The notes under the pieces are model-generated. The model worked only from the letters and a program-made list of their open reading frames with translations. It was not told the DNA's origin and ran no database searches. Source: a virus. Taken from it: a stretch of 64,000 nt of DNA. The stretch spans positions 109,790 through 173,789 of the IMG/VR virus record IMGVR_UViG_3300028025_000091; one strand, given 5' to 3'. Shown one piece after another: positions 32,168 to 39,711 of the stretch. Numbering within the stretch: position 1 is the stretch's first letter; every line of letters starts with the position of its first letter. Both the position numbers and the translations under genes were made by a program.

Positions 32168-32347
32168 ATGAATAAAATAGAAAGAGCAATCTATGATGTA
32201 AAACTACACATAGCAAATAAACAAAGTCAATTTGAAATCTTAAAAGCACAACTTGTTACATTGGAAGCTGTGTTAAAAACTATGGAATTAATACGGGAAG
32301 ATGATTCAATACCACACGAAGTATATAAATCAGAAGCAGATTTATAA
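32168..32347 (+). CDS. Cassette protein, 59 aa, coiled-coil
   Basis: Starts at a junction repeat (32155-32170). Heptad-like helix IERAIYDVKLHIANKQSQFEILKAQL...LEAVLKTMELI. One of the small cassette genes of this array; just under common ORF length limits. Confidence 0.68.
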   Translation: MNKIERAIYDVKLHIANKQSQFEILKAQLVTLEAVLKTMELIREDDSIPHEVYKSEADL

Positions 32348-32367
32348 ACTATTAAACAACAAGAATA

Positions 32368-32712
32368 ATGAATAAAGAATTTGTGCCTTATGAGTTGGCT
32401 TTAAAACTCAAACAACTTGGCTTTGATGAGCCTTGTATTGCAACACATGGATATTTAGAATTATACATAAATACTGATGATGGACATCTTAAAGCACCAC
32501 TATTCCAACAAGTATTTAGATGGTTTAGGGATGTGCATGGACATAATGGAATTGTTGAGGGTTGCAAAAAGCATGGTTTTGAATGGTGTATATTTCCTGA
32601 TATGGAACATTACATAAAACCACCAAATAATTTTAACACCTACGAAGAAGCAGAACTTGCTTGTCTTGAGAAGCTAATTGAGATTGTAGAAACTAAAAAA
32701 CAAGAACAATGA
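32368..32712 (+). CDS. Conserved Bacteroidetes-phage cassette protein, 114 aa
   Basis: FVPYELALKLKQLGFDEPCIA...LFQQVFRWFRDVHG...YEEAELACLEKLIEIVE is a pattern I recall as widespread in Bacteroidetes phages and prophages, of unknown function. It begins at a variant junction (AAGAATAATG) and ends KKQEQ from a shortened junction. Confidence 0.82.
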   Translation: MNKEFVPYELALKLKQLGFDEPCIATHGYLELYINTDDGHLKAPLFQQVFRWFRDVHGHNGIVEGCKKHGFEWCIFPDMEHYIKPPNNFNTYEEAELACLEKLIEIVETKKQEQ

Positions 32713-32894
32713 AAACAGCAGTAGAATTTTATAGAGAAGAATTAAATGCTTTGGTTAGCTTTAAAGAATCCAAATATAAAACGGAACAAGAAATTTTTGA
32801 ACAAGCCAAAGAAATGGAGAATAAATTTATTGAAGACTATAAGATATATAAAAAGTATTGGGAAATAACAGCTAAATTATCAATTAAAAAATAA
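32709..32894 (+). CDS. Cassette protein, 61 aa
   Basis: ATGA overlap at a junction repeat. Contains EQEIFEQAKEMENKFIEDYKIYKKYW, the 'EQAKEMEK' type helix shared by many small cassette proteins of Bacteroidetes phages. Function unknown. Confidence 0.75.
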   Translation: MKTAVEFYREELNALVSFKESKYKTEQEIFEQAKEMENKFIEDYKIYKKYWEITAKLSIKK

Positions 32895-32905
32895 AACAAA
32901 ATAAA

Positions 32906-33427
32906 ATGGAAACAAGAAAAAGCAAAGTAACAATTAAGGATGCAGTACATAATGATTATTACTGCCCCATCCCATTAGATGTATTTCCTAATTATATGGG
33001 AATAAATTTAGTAAGTGTTGACTCAGTAGAATGGGTCAAACAAGAAGACGGACAGTTAGTCACATTAACAGTGAACTTTATTCCAAACAATGACGGAACA
33101 ATTGAAGAAATTGCTGAAGAATTTTATTCTGAACAATCAAAAGCTTACGAAGATGCAACAGAACCTATGTTTGATAATTCAAGATATTTAGTTGCAGGTT
33201 TTATTGATGGAGCTAAATGGCAACAAGAACAAGCCAAACAAATGGAGAAAGAGCATCGAGAAACCCATAAGTACACTGAATTTGATATAATTAATGCATT
33301 TGAATATGGGTGGAATCAATATGGGTGGAATAAACAACAATATGGTATAATGGATGAAGATAAGATACATCGAATACAAAAAAGGCTTATACAATCCCTC
33401 AATGAAACTAAACAACAAGAACAATGA
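32906..33427 (+). CDS. Cassette protein, 173 aa
   Basis: ATG 32906 behind 'aacaaaataaa'. Mixed alpha/beta with a conserved-looking AGFIDGAKWQQEQAKQMEKEH helix; repeats YGWNQYGWNK in the C-terminal third. Ends ETKQQEQ from the junction repeat. Function unknown. Confidence 0.75.
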   Translation: METRKSKVTIKDAVHNDYYCPIPLDVFPNYMGINLVSVDSVEWVKQEDGQLVTLTVNFIPNNDGTIEEIAEEFYSEQSKAYEDATEPMFDNSRYLVAGFIDGAKWQQEQAKQMEKEHRETHKYTEFDIINAFEYGWNQYGWNKQQYGIMDEDKIHRIQKRLIQSLNETKQQEQ

Positions 33428-33771
33428 AAACAACAGTAGAATACAAATACCCAGTAGGTGATTTTTTAAGCGGATTTTCTGAGGATAAAAATAATCCATG
33501 TGACTATGAATTAGAATGCCAAAGAATGGTAATTAGAGGTGTAGAATATTTTGACCAACACCCAGAACTATTTGATTTAATAACAACTACAAATGTGAAG
33601 ACTTCTGATGATGTTATGAAACCTATGATTGAGTATATGTGTTTAAATGAGGAAAACCCAGAAGAATCAGAAGGTCAAACAGGTGCAATGGTAGCACATA
33701 CAGTTAAAGTAGCTTATCATGCTAAAAAAATGGGTTGGGAAACATATATTCAAAAGATAACAGAAAAATAA
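33424..33771 (+). CDS. Cassette protein, 115 aa
   Basis: Starts at a junction repeat and stops just before the next one. Acidic, helical (ECQRMVIRGVEYFDQHPELFDLI). Unrecognised. Confidence 0.72.
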   Translation: MKTTVEYKYPVGDFLSGFSEDKNNPCDYELECQRMVIRGVEYFDQHPELFDLITTTNVKTSDDVMKPMIEYMCLNEENPEESEGQTGAMVAHTVKVAYHAKKMGWETYIQKITEK

Positions 33772-33783
33772 ACAACAAGAACA

Positions 33784-34155
33784 ATGAGTAAAGGAACATT
33801 CAAGGTTATTCCAATAGAAATATATTGCACAGAACTAGTAGTATCAATTGGACAGACAGATGACGAAATCTTTGATGAGTGTAAGAAACGTTGGGAATGG
33901 GATAAATATGAAAGTGTAGTAATTTCATCAGTATCAAGCCAGAGCCTAGCCAATTTCTCCAGCAACTCAAAGATGTTTATGATCCGGTTTAAGGAAAAGG
34001 AACCTAAGGATGGATTGATTGCACATGAAGCATTCCATGCCGCCTTTAGGATACTTAATTCGATTGGACTCAATCCAAGCTATGAAACCGAAGAAGCCTA
34101 TGCTTACTTGTTAGATTACATCGTTAATAAAATAAAAGAAAAAACAAATAAATAA
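33784..34155 (+). CDS. HEXXH putative metallopeptidase-like protein
   Basis: 123 aa. AHEAFHAAFRIL carries HEXXH (His79-Glu-Ala-Phe-His by approximate count) and a downstream EEAYAYLLDYI supplies a candidate third ligand Glu, the layout of small zincin proteins that recur in Bacteroidetes phages. Starts at a junction repeat. Possible roles include a toxin, a host-protein protease or a non-catalytic binder; not decided by sequence. Confidence 0.7.
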   Translation: MSKGTFKVIPIEIYCTELVVSIGQTDDEIFDECKKRWEWDKYESVVISSVSSQSLANFSSNSKMFMIRFKEKEPKDGLIAHEAFHAAFRILNSIGLNPSYETEEAYAYLLDYIVNKIKEKTNK

Positions 34156-34160
34156 CACAT

Positions 34161-34406
34161 ATGAACCAACAACCAAAAATGAACATTGACTTCAAAAACA
34201 CTACATCAGTAGAAGGTTTTGATGGAGGTAAATTATTCGGACAAGCAGTATTGATCCGTAAAATCTCAAAATTCTTAGTAGGAGCAGATGAAGATGCTTT
34301 AATTCCAATCCCAGTATTTTATTGCTTGGAATCGAAAAAAATCCTAGTAGATTCACTCCCACCAGAATTGAGAGAAGAATATAAAGATATTACTTTAGAT
34401 GTCTAA
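34161..34406 (+). CDS. Hypothetical protein, 81 aa
   Basis: Beta-rich with GKLFGQAVLIRKISKFLVG and FYCLESKKILVDSLPPELREEY. It directly precedes the gp62-like gene with an 8-nt overlap, suggesting a replication-linked role. Family not recognised. Confidence 0.7.
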   Translation: MNQQPKMNIDFKNTTSVEGFDGGKLFGQAVLIRKISKFLVGADEDALIPIPVFYCLESKKILVDSLPPELREEYKDITLDV

Positions 34407-34830
34407 GAAACAGATAAAAGATATTTGGGGGTGGTTGAATGAAATCACCCTTTATAAAACACCTGTAGAAAACATTTCCGAGGAATCATGGGATAAATGG
34501 AACTCTTACATGATACATCGATATGTATCTATGAATATAAATTATGTTGAGCTAGCTAATTATGTTCAAACTCTGCCTTACGAGAACAAGCAACAAACAT
34601 ATATAATTTATAGAGAGATGATTCCAAAAACTAAAGTATTCTTGAAGTACATCAAGTCAAGAAACAAAAAACAGCCTGCAACGTTAGTAGAGTACGTAGC
34701 AAAACATTTTGAATGCAGCCTAGGTGAAGCTGAAGAGTATATTGATATTTTAAGAGAAGCAGGCACACGAAGTGTCCTCTATAGAATGGGAATTGAAGAT
34801 AAAGAAATAGAAAAGTTATTAAAAAAATGA
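34399..34830 (+). CDS. Clamp loader small subunit-like protein (T4 gp62-like)
   Basis: 143 aa. DIWGWLNEITLYKTPVENISEESWDKWNSYMIHRYVSMNINY resembles the N-terminal part of phage clamp-loader small subunits ('WLN.IT..K....F.pFMINR.LSM...Y'). T4 gp62 is longer (187 aa), so the call is moderate. Context with gp44-like 31046, clamp and polymerase supports it. Confidence 0.58.
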   Translation: MSKKQIKDIWGWLNEITLYKTPVENISEESWDKWNSYMIHRYVSMNINYVELANYVQTLPYENKQQTYIIYREMIPKTKVFLKYIKSRNKKQPATLVEYVAKHFECSLGEAEEYIDILREAGTRSVLYRMGIEDKEIEKLLKK

Positions 34831-35090
34831 CAGACAATACAGACGTTGGAAGACATAGAGTAGAATCGTTTTATACAAGAACTGTTAAAAAAACAGATTC
34901 GGTTGTAGATTCAATCATCGATAAATTTATTGAGAGAGCAACAGTAGGTAAAGCCAAATACGGAACAGACCTAGACCGCAATGACCTATCTTTAGAAGAC
35001 TGGCTAGAACATAGTATCCAAGAAAAAATGGATGATATTTTGTATATGCAAAAGACCCTAAAAGTAGTGCGCGAAACAAAAAACTCATAA
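34827..35090 (+). CDS. Conserved phage protein, 87 aa
   Basis: Pattern FIERATVGKAKYGTDLDRNDLSLEDWLEHSIQEKMDDILYMQKTL recalls a conserved phage protein family with 'KYG..L.R.DL...dWl.Hl.EE.mD...Y', sometimes grouped with MazG-like hydrolases. The acidic residues are compatible with metal binding, but this is uncertain. Confidence 0.72.
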   Translation: MTDNTDVGRHRVESFYTRTVKKTDSVVDSIIDKFIERATVGKAKYGTDLDRNDLSLEDWLEHSIQEKMDDILYMQKTLKVVRETKNS

Positions 35091-35112
35091 TATTTATTAT
35101 AAAATACATAAA

Positions 35113-35625
35113 ATGGATAAAGAAACCTTACGTATGCAAATGTTGGCTGGTGTAATCACAGAAAGTGAATATGTAGCTATTATCAATAAAGAAATCGAAG
35201 AAGAAGATAAATCATCTTTAAATGAATCTATGATCGGAGGGATTGTAGGAGTTGGAGCAATTAACCAAATCCCACCTCGTGAAAAAACAGATTATGAATT
35301 AGCATTTGAACACTTTTTAGGTGAGCGTTACCAAATCAAACCAAACCGAGAAAGAGACGACATCAAAGACATCAACGAGGAAGATAAAGTTGAAGAAGGT
35401 AAAGAAGGAAAAATGTATTTTCATGTATTAGAAGATGGTGGGTATGGTGAAATAGGATGGAAAGGTGTTTATAACACTGAAGAAGAAGCTCAAAATAGAG
35501 CTGATTCATTATCTGATATGTTCTCTGATTCATCATTTTATGTTGAAGCTTCAGATAGTGAAGATGAGCCATATAATGTTACTATGGAAGAAGGTAAAGA
35601 AGTTGAAGAACCATACAACTACTAA
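35113..35625 (+). CDS. Hypothetical acidic protein with RMQMLAGV tag-like head
   Basis: 170 aa. N-terminus MDKETLRMQMLAGVITESEY carries the RMQxLAG motif and ITE, shared in style with 38623 and the end of 28878. Highly acidic middle and a YFHVLEDGGYGEIGWKGVYNTEEEAQNRAD domain. Could be an internal head protein delivered with DNA; inference from the tag only. Confidence 0.7.
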   Translation: MDKETLRMQMLAGVITESEYVAIINKEIEEEDKSSLNESMIGGIVGVGAINQIPPREKTDYELAFEHFLGERYQIKPNRERDDIKDINEEDKVEEGKEGKMYFHVLEDGGYGEIGWKGVYNTEEEAQNRADSLSDMFSDSSFYVEASDSEDEPYNVTMEEGKEVEEPYNY

Positions 35626-35626
35626 T

Positions 35627-35863
35627 ATGAACCCAAAAGACACAATTATAGTAGATGTTCCTCTATTCATTCGCTTGCTAGAATATGCTCGTGAAGATGC
35701 TAAAACAGATATGGACCTACATAACGTAGCAGAAAATATTATCGACTTAAGCGAAGAAGGACAAGTTCTATCAATGGATGACTACAATGCAATTGTAGGA
35801 ACTACCGAAGAAGAAATTGCTGAGATTCGAATGATGCAAGTTAGAGCAGGAATCATTAAATAA
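35627..35863 (+). CDS. Conserved phage protein, 78 aa
   Basis: ATG 35627 (taatATG). DVPLFIRLLEYAREDAKTDMDLHNVAENIIDLSEEG is a pattern I recall from T4-like marine phages, function unknown. The C-terminus RMMQVRAGIIK looks like the RMQxLAGI motif. A strong terminator follows. Confidence 0.8.
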   Translation: MNPKDTIIVDVPLFIRLLEYAREDAKTDMDLHNVAENIIDLSEEGQVLSMDDYNAIVGTTEEEIAEIRMMQVRAGIIK

Positions 35864-35872
35864 TATTTAGGA

Positions 35873-35931
35873 CCGTTACACAAACTGTAACGGCGAAACC
35901 CCCAACGTCGCTATCGTGGGGGTTTCTTTTT
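35873..35931 (+). terminator. Strong double-hairpin terminator
   Basis: First hairpin CCGTTACA/TGTAACGG (35873-35893), second GAAACCCCC/GGGGGTTTC (35895-35926) followed by TTTTT. The strongest terminator in the window; ends the replication and cassette unit. Confidence 0.92.
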
Positions 35932-35932
35932 C

Positions 35933-35962
35933 CTTGGATAAGCAAAAAATTTTTTGTACATT
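35933..35962 (+). promoter_or_regulatory. Class I promoter (CTTG-N20-TACATT)
   Basis: CTTG 35933-35936 and TACATT 35957-35962, 20-nt spacer, directly after the double terminator. Confidence 0.65.
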
Positions 35963-35968
35963 TAGGTA

Positions 35969-36904
35969 ATGAAAAAGAAGTTACCTGCTTTACTAAAAGA
36001 AATTAAGAGCAAACAATTGCCTCAAATAGATTATGCAACCCAAAAATCGGTTTCATATTCCCAAATGTCCATGTTCAATGAGTGTCCTAAAAAATGGTCA
36101 CTCCAATACAAAGAAGGACATAAACAATTCACTTCATCTATTCATACTGTTTTTGGAACGGCACTTCACGAAGTACTTCAAGCATACTTGACTGTAATGT
36201 ATGAAAAAAGCGGAGCCGAAGCAGACCGTTTAAACATGTATGAAATGTTTGAAGATGCTTTACGTGAAGAATATAAAAAACAATACAAAGCAAACAACAA
36301 CCTACACTTTTCAGCTCCAGACGAGCTTAGGGAATTTTTTGAGGATGGGATCGCTATTATAAGGGAATTTGCTAAAGACAAAAGTAAATATTTTTCTAAA
36401 CGCGGTTGGCATTTAGTGGGATGTGAGCTACCTTTGGTTCTGACCCCATCTTCAAAATTACCTAACGTTATGTTTCAAGGTTTTCTTGATTTAGTAATGT
36501 ATCATGAACCAACCAACAGAATTAAGATCATAGATATCAAAACAAGTAGACAAGGTTGGAGCAAAAAAGAAAAATCGGACGAAAACAAACAATTCCAACT
36601 TATCCTATACAAAAAATACTTTGCTGAAACATATAACATCCCAGTAGAGAATATAGAGATTGAGTTTATGATTGTAAAACGTAAGATATTTGAAAGCGAA
36701 AACTTTGTAATCAAACGCGTACAATTATACAAACCTGCATCAGGTAAAGTAAAATTAAACAAAGTATCAAAATCTATTGAAGCCTTTGTAGAACAAGCAT
36801 TTGATCAAAACGGATACAAAGATGTTGAACATCAACCAACACCTCATAAAAATTGTAATTGGTGTCCATTTCATAAAACCCATTTATGTTCTGCGACTTT
36901 TTAA
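35969..36904 (+). CDS. PD-(D/E)XK nuclease, Cas4/RecB-like, with Cys cluster
   Basis: 311 aa. YSQMSMFNECPKKWSLQY is the N-terminal motif with the first cluster Cys; FGTALHEVLQAYL carries the His of motif I; GFLDLVMYHEPTNRIKIIDIKTS has Asp and the D.K catalytic pair; QFQLILYKKYF is the QxxxY motif; and CNWCPFHKTHLC gives three further cysteines, so an iron-sulphur cluster is likely. Such nucleases process DNA ends in recombination and replication. Begins 6 nt after its -7 box. Confidence 0.88.
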   Translation: MKKKLPALLKEIKSKQLPQIDYATQKSVSYSQMSMFNECPKKWSLQYKEGHKQFTSSIHTVFGTALHEVLQAYLTVMYEKSGAEADRLNMYEMFEDALREEYKKQYKANNNLHFSAPDELREFFEDGIAIIREFAKDKSKYFSKRGWHLVGCELPLVLTPSSKLPNVMFQGFLDLVMYHEPTNRIKIIDIKTSRQGWSKKEKSDENKQFQLILYKKYFAETYNIPVENIEIEFMIVKRKIFESENFVIKRVQLYKPASGKVKLNKVSKSIEAFVEQAFDQNGYKDVEHQPTPHKNCNWCPFHKTHLCSATF

Positions 36905-36948
36905 GATCTCTTATATATGTATATTATATAAATAAATAAAAATATACC

Positions 36949-37146
36949 ATGAGTGAAAAAAACCAACAATTAACATCTGTCAAATTAGACAAAGATCTAT
37001 TTGAACAGTTTAAAGTTGAATGTATCAAAAGAAAATTCAGCTTTCAAAAACTATCCGAACGAGCAGTTCACCTTTATTTAACGGATGACAGCTTTAGAAA
37101 ACAAGTTCATAACCACAGTGATTTAAGTTTGGAAACCGAAGATTAA
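36949..37146 (+). CDS. Ribbon-helix-helix-like small protein, 65 aa
   Basis: QLTSVKLDKDLFEQFKVECIKRKFSFQKLSERAVHLYLTD fits a short strand followed by two helices, the pattern of RHH DNA-binding domains and of plasmid/phage repressors. It lies just before the glycan island and is a candidate regulator of it; inference. Confidence 0.68.
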   Translation: MSEKNQQLTSVKLDKDLFEQFKVECIKRKFSFQKLSERAVHLYLTDDSFRKQVHNHSDLSLETED

Positions 37147-37157
37147 TTTCTTACATT
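37128..37157 (+). promoter_or_regulatory. Class I promoter (TTTG-N20-TACATT)
   Basis: TTTG 37128-37131 and TACATT 37152-37157, 20-nt spacer. Only class I site I see ahead of the 13-kb glycan island. Confidence 0.65.
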
Positions 37158-37179
37158 TATTAAAAATTAAAATAGTTAT

Positions 37180-38619
37180 ATGAATTCAAGTTTTAAACAT
37201 TTGCCGCAAAACGAGCGGAAAAAAATCTTACTAATTTGTGATGATATTCGAGTACACTCAGGTGTAGCTACAATCGCACGTGAATTAGTTCTCAACACAG
37301 CTCAACATTTTAATTGGGTAAACATTGCAGGAGCCATAAACCACCCAGAAAAAGGTAAACGTTTTGATCTATCAACAGATACAAACACAAATACAGGTTT
37401 AACAGATGCATCTGTATTTTTATACCCTGTAGATGGATATGGTGACGCTGATTTTATCAGACATATGATTAAAATGGAAAAACCAGATGCAATCATGTTG
37501 ATTACCGATCCAAGGTATTTTGAATGGTTGTTTATGATTGAGAATGAAGTTAGAAAAACAACTCCAATTATTTACTTGAACATTTGGGATGATTACCCAG
37601 CTCCATTATACAATAAAGCATTTTATGAGTCATGTGATGCATTATTAGCAATCTCAAAACAAACAAAATTGATCAATGAATTAGTTTTGGATGAAAAACG
37701 AGGTAAAAAAGTTGTTGAATATGTTCCCCATGGTTTGAATCATGAAATTTATTATCCAATTGAAAAAGATGATGAATTAAAAGAATTAGAGCAATTCAAA
37801 TCTGTTGTATTTGGTGGTAAAGAAAAAGATTTTGTTGTATTTTTCAATTCAAGAAATATCCGACGTAAACAAATCCCGGATACAATGCTTGCCTTTAGAA
37901 TTTTCTTAGATACTTTACCTAAAGAAAAAGCAGAAAAATGTGCCATGATTATGCACACAGAAATTATTTCAGACCATGGAACTGATTTAGAAGCAGTACG
38001 TAAAGTATTATTCCCTGATTATCCTGAAGCAATTTATTTCTCCCAAAACAAATTAGACAATAAACAATTAAACCAATTGTACAACATTGCCGATGCCCAA
38101 ATCTTATTAACATCAAACGAAGGTTGGGGTCTATCATTAACAGAAGCAATTTTGGCTGGAACAGTTATTATTGGTAACGTAACAGGTGGTATGCAAGATC
38201 AAATGGGATTTGAAGATGAATATGGAAATTGGTACACACCATCACCAGATATCCCTTCAAACCATACAGGACGCTATAAAAACCATGGTGCCTGGGCATT
38301 TCCCGTTTACCCAACTAATCGATCACTTCAAGGTTCTCCTAAAACACCTTATATTTGGGATGATAGATGCAATGCTGAAGATGCAGCTGTACAAATTGGA
38401 AACGTTTATGCTTTAGATAGAACAATGAGAAAAGATCTTGGTAAAACAGGACGTCATTGGGCAATAAATGAATCAGGATTCACTGCTGAAGCTATGGGAG
38501 AAAGAACAATTAACGCGATAGATCAATTATTTAATACGTGGACTCCACGAGAAAAATATGAGTTAATCAACGTTAATGACGTTAAAGAAGACACAATCGA
38601 TCACAAATTTGTATATTAA
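37180..38619 (+). CDS. GT4-type glycosyltransferase
   Basis: 479 aa, GT-B fold. DDIRVHSGVATIARELVLN is the N-terminal acceptor-side signature; VEYVPHGLNHEIYYP and the DAQILLTSNEGWGLSLTEAILAGTVIIG segment with the E-x7-E motif are the C-terminal nucleotide-sugar site. Transfers a sugar from NDP-sugar. Leader 'aaaatagttat' before ATG; first gene of the glycan island. Confidence 0.9.
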   Translation: MNSSFKHLPQNERKKILLICDDIRVHSGVATIARELVLNTAQHFNWVNIAGAINHPEKGKRFDLSTDTNTNTGLTDASVFLYPVDGYGDADFIRHMIKMEKPDAIMLITDPRYFEWLFMIENEVRKTTPIIYLNIWDDYPAPLYNKAFYESCDALLAISKQTKLINELVLDEKRGKKVVEYVPHGLNHEIYYPIEKDDELKELEQFKSVVFGGKEKDFVVFFNSRNIRRKQIPDTMLAFRIFLDTLPKEKAEKCAMIMHTEIISDHGTDLEAVRKVLFPDYPEAIYFSQNKLDNKQLNQLYNIADAQILLTSNEGWGLSLTEAILAGTVIIGNVTGGMQDQMGFEDEYGNWYTPSPDIPSNHTGRYKNHGAWAFPVYPTNRSLQGSPKTPYIWDDRCNAEDAAVQIGNVYALDRTMRKDLGKTGRHWAINESGFTAEAMGERTINAIDQLFNTWTPREKYELINVNDVKEDTIDHKFVY

Positions 38620-38622
38620 AAT

Positions 38623-39186
38623 ATGGAAAGTCAAGAATTTAAACGAATGCAAGAATTAGCCGGTATAATTGTTGAAGAAAAACAAACATATGATTTTGGT
38701 TGTGCCATGTTGTATTTCGATTTCCCACAAATGAATAAAATTCATGATGCAATTGATCCTAAAGATGTTTATACTCAAGAAGGAGACAGGTCATTTGGGT
38801 TTGAAGATGAACCACATTGTACTTTACTTTATGGTTTACATGATGGAGTATCAACTGATGATGTTAGAAGTGTATTAGATAAATATACTTACTCAACTTT
38901 AAAAGCACATAATGCTTCATTATTTGAAAATCCTGAATATGATGTTTTAAAATTTGATATTGAAGGAGATAATTTACATGAAACTAATAAATCCCTTCAA
39001 CAATACCCCTTCACATCAAACTTCCCAGACTATCATCCCCACATGACAGTCGCCTACTTAAAACCAGGTACTGGGGGAAAATATGTAAAAATGCTTAAAG
39101 GGCAAGAATTTGATTTACTTCCTCAATATGCAGTATATTCAAAACCCGAGGGAGATCAAGATAAAATTAACATAAATATAGATTAA
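38623..39186 (+). CDS. 2H phosphoesterase (LigT/Acb1-like) with RMQELAG head
   Basis: 187 aa. Two HxTx motifs, EPHCTLLYGLHDG (about residue 65) and YHPHMTVAYLKPG (about residue 140), define the 2H phosphoesterase fold shared by RNA ligases of the LigT type and by phage anti-CBASS protein Acb1 (T4 57B), which cuts cyclic oligonucleotide signals. The N-terminal MESQEFKRMQELAGIIVEEK is an extra segment that matches other tag-like heads here. Counter-defence is inferred; RNA 2',3'-cyclic phosphate processing is the alternative. Confidence 0.82.
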   Translation: MESQEFKRMQELAGIIVEEKQTYDFGCAMLYFDFPQMNKIHDAIDPKDVYTQEGDRSFGFEDEPHCTLLYGLHDGVSTDDVRSVLDKYTYSTLKAHNASLFENPEYDVLKFDIEGDNLHETNKSLQQYPFTSNFPDYHPHMTVAYLKPGTGGKYVKMLKGQEFDLLPQYAVYSKPEGDQDKININID

Positions 39187-39195
39187 AAAACAACC

Positions 39196-39681
39196 ATGAA
39201 AACAAAAATCATTTCAGCATTTCCAGGCACAGGAAAAAGTGTTTATCATCAAAAACATAAAGAAACTACATTAGATAGTGATTCATCTAACTTCAGTTGG
39301 ATAATTGATGAAAATGGAAACAAATCAAGAAATCCAGAGTTTCCAAAAAACTATATTGAGCATATAAAGGAAAATATAGGTAAGTATGAATTTATATTTG
39401 TTTCATCACATAAAGAAGTTCGTGATGCTCTTTTAAATGAATGTATTTTCTTTTACTTAGTTTACCCCGATGATAGAAGAAAAGATGAATTTATTGAACG
39501 ATATAAAAACAGAGGCAATGATGAAAATTTCATAAAACTTGTTTCAGACAATTGGGATAATTGGATGAAAGAATTATGGTTTCTTCCCGATGGTTGTCAA
39601 CATATTAATATGGTTTTACCTAATCTTGAAGATGAGTTAGATCATTTAGAAAGAGTTGAATATAGGGAAGTTTTAAATTAA
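39196..39681 (+). CDS. P-loop nucleotide kinase-like protein
   Basis: 161 aa. IISAFPGTGKSVY is a Walker A at residues 5-17; DSDSSNFSW, NYIEHIKENIGKYEFIFVSSHKEVRDAL and LVYPDDRRKDEFIERYKNRG complete a pattern I recall from conserved phage/bacterial kinase-like proteins. Probably phosphorylates a small substrate such as a nucleoside monophosphate. Sits between two glycosyltransferases. Confidence 0.8.
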   Translation: MKTKIISAFPGTGKSVYHQKHKETTLDSDSSNFSWIIDENGNKSRNPEFPKNYIEHIKENIGKYEFIFVSSHKEVRDALLNECIFFYLVYPDDRRKDEFIERYKNRGNDENFIKLVSDNWDNWMKELWFLPDGCQHINMVLPNLEDELDHLERVEYREVLN

Positions 39682-39711
39682 ATTATATATTAAAAACAAA
39701 AATAAAGTTAT

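Noticed and set aside
32168-33786. CRISPR-like array from regularly repeated 16-nt sequence
   Set aside because: Spacers are genes of unequal length (about 190-520 bp) and repeats overlap start codons; there are no cas genes.
35465-35626. 5' extension of the 35627 gene
   Set aside because: The extension is a shifted-frame reading of the acidic gene 35113-35625; ATG 35627 has the taatATG context and begins the conserved protein.
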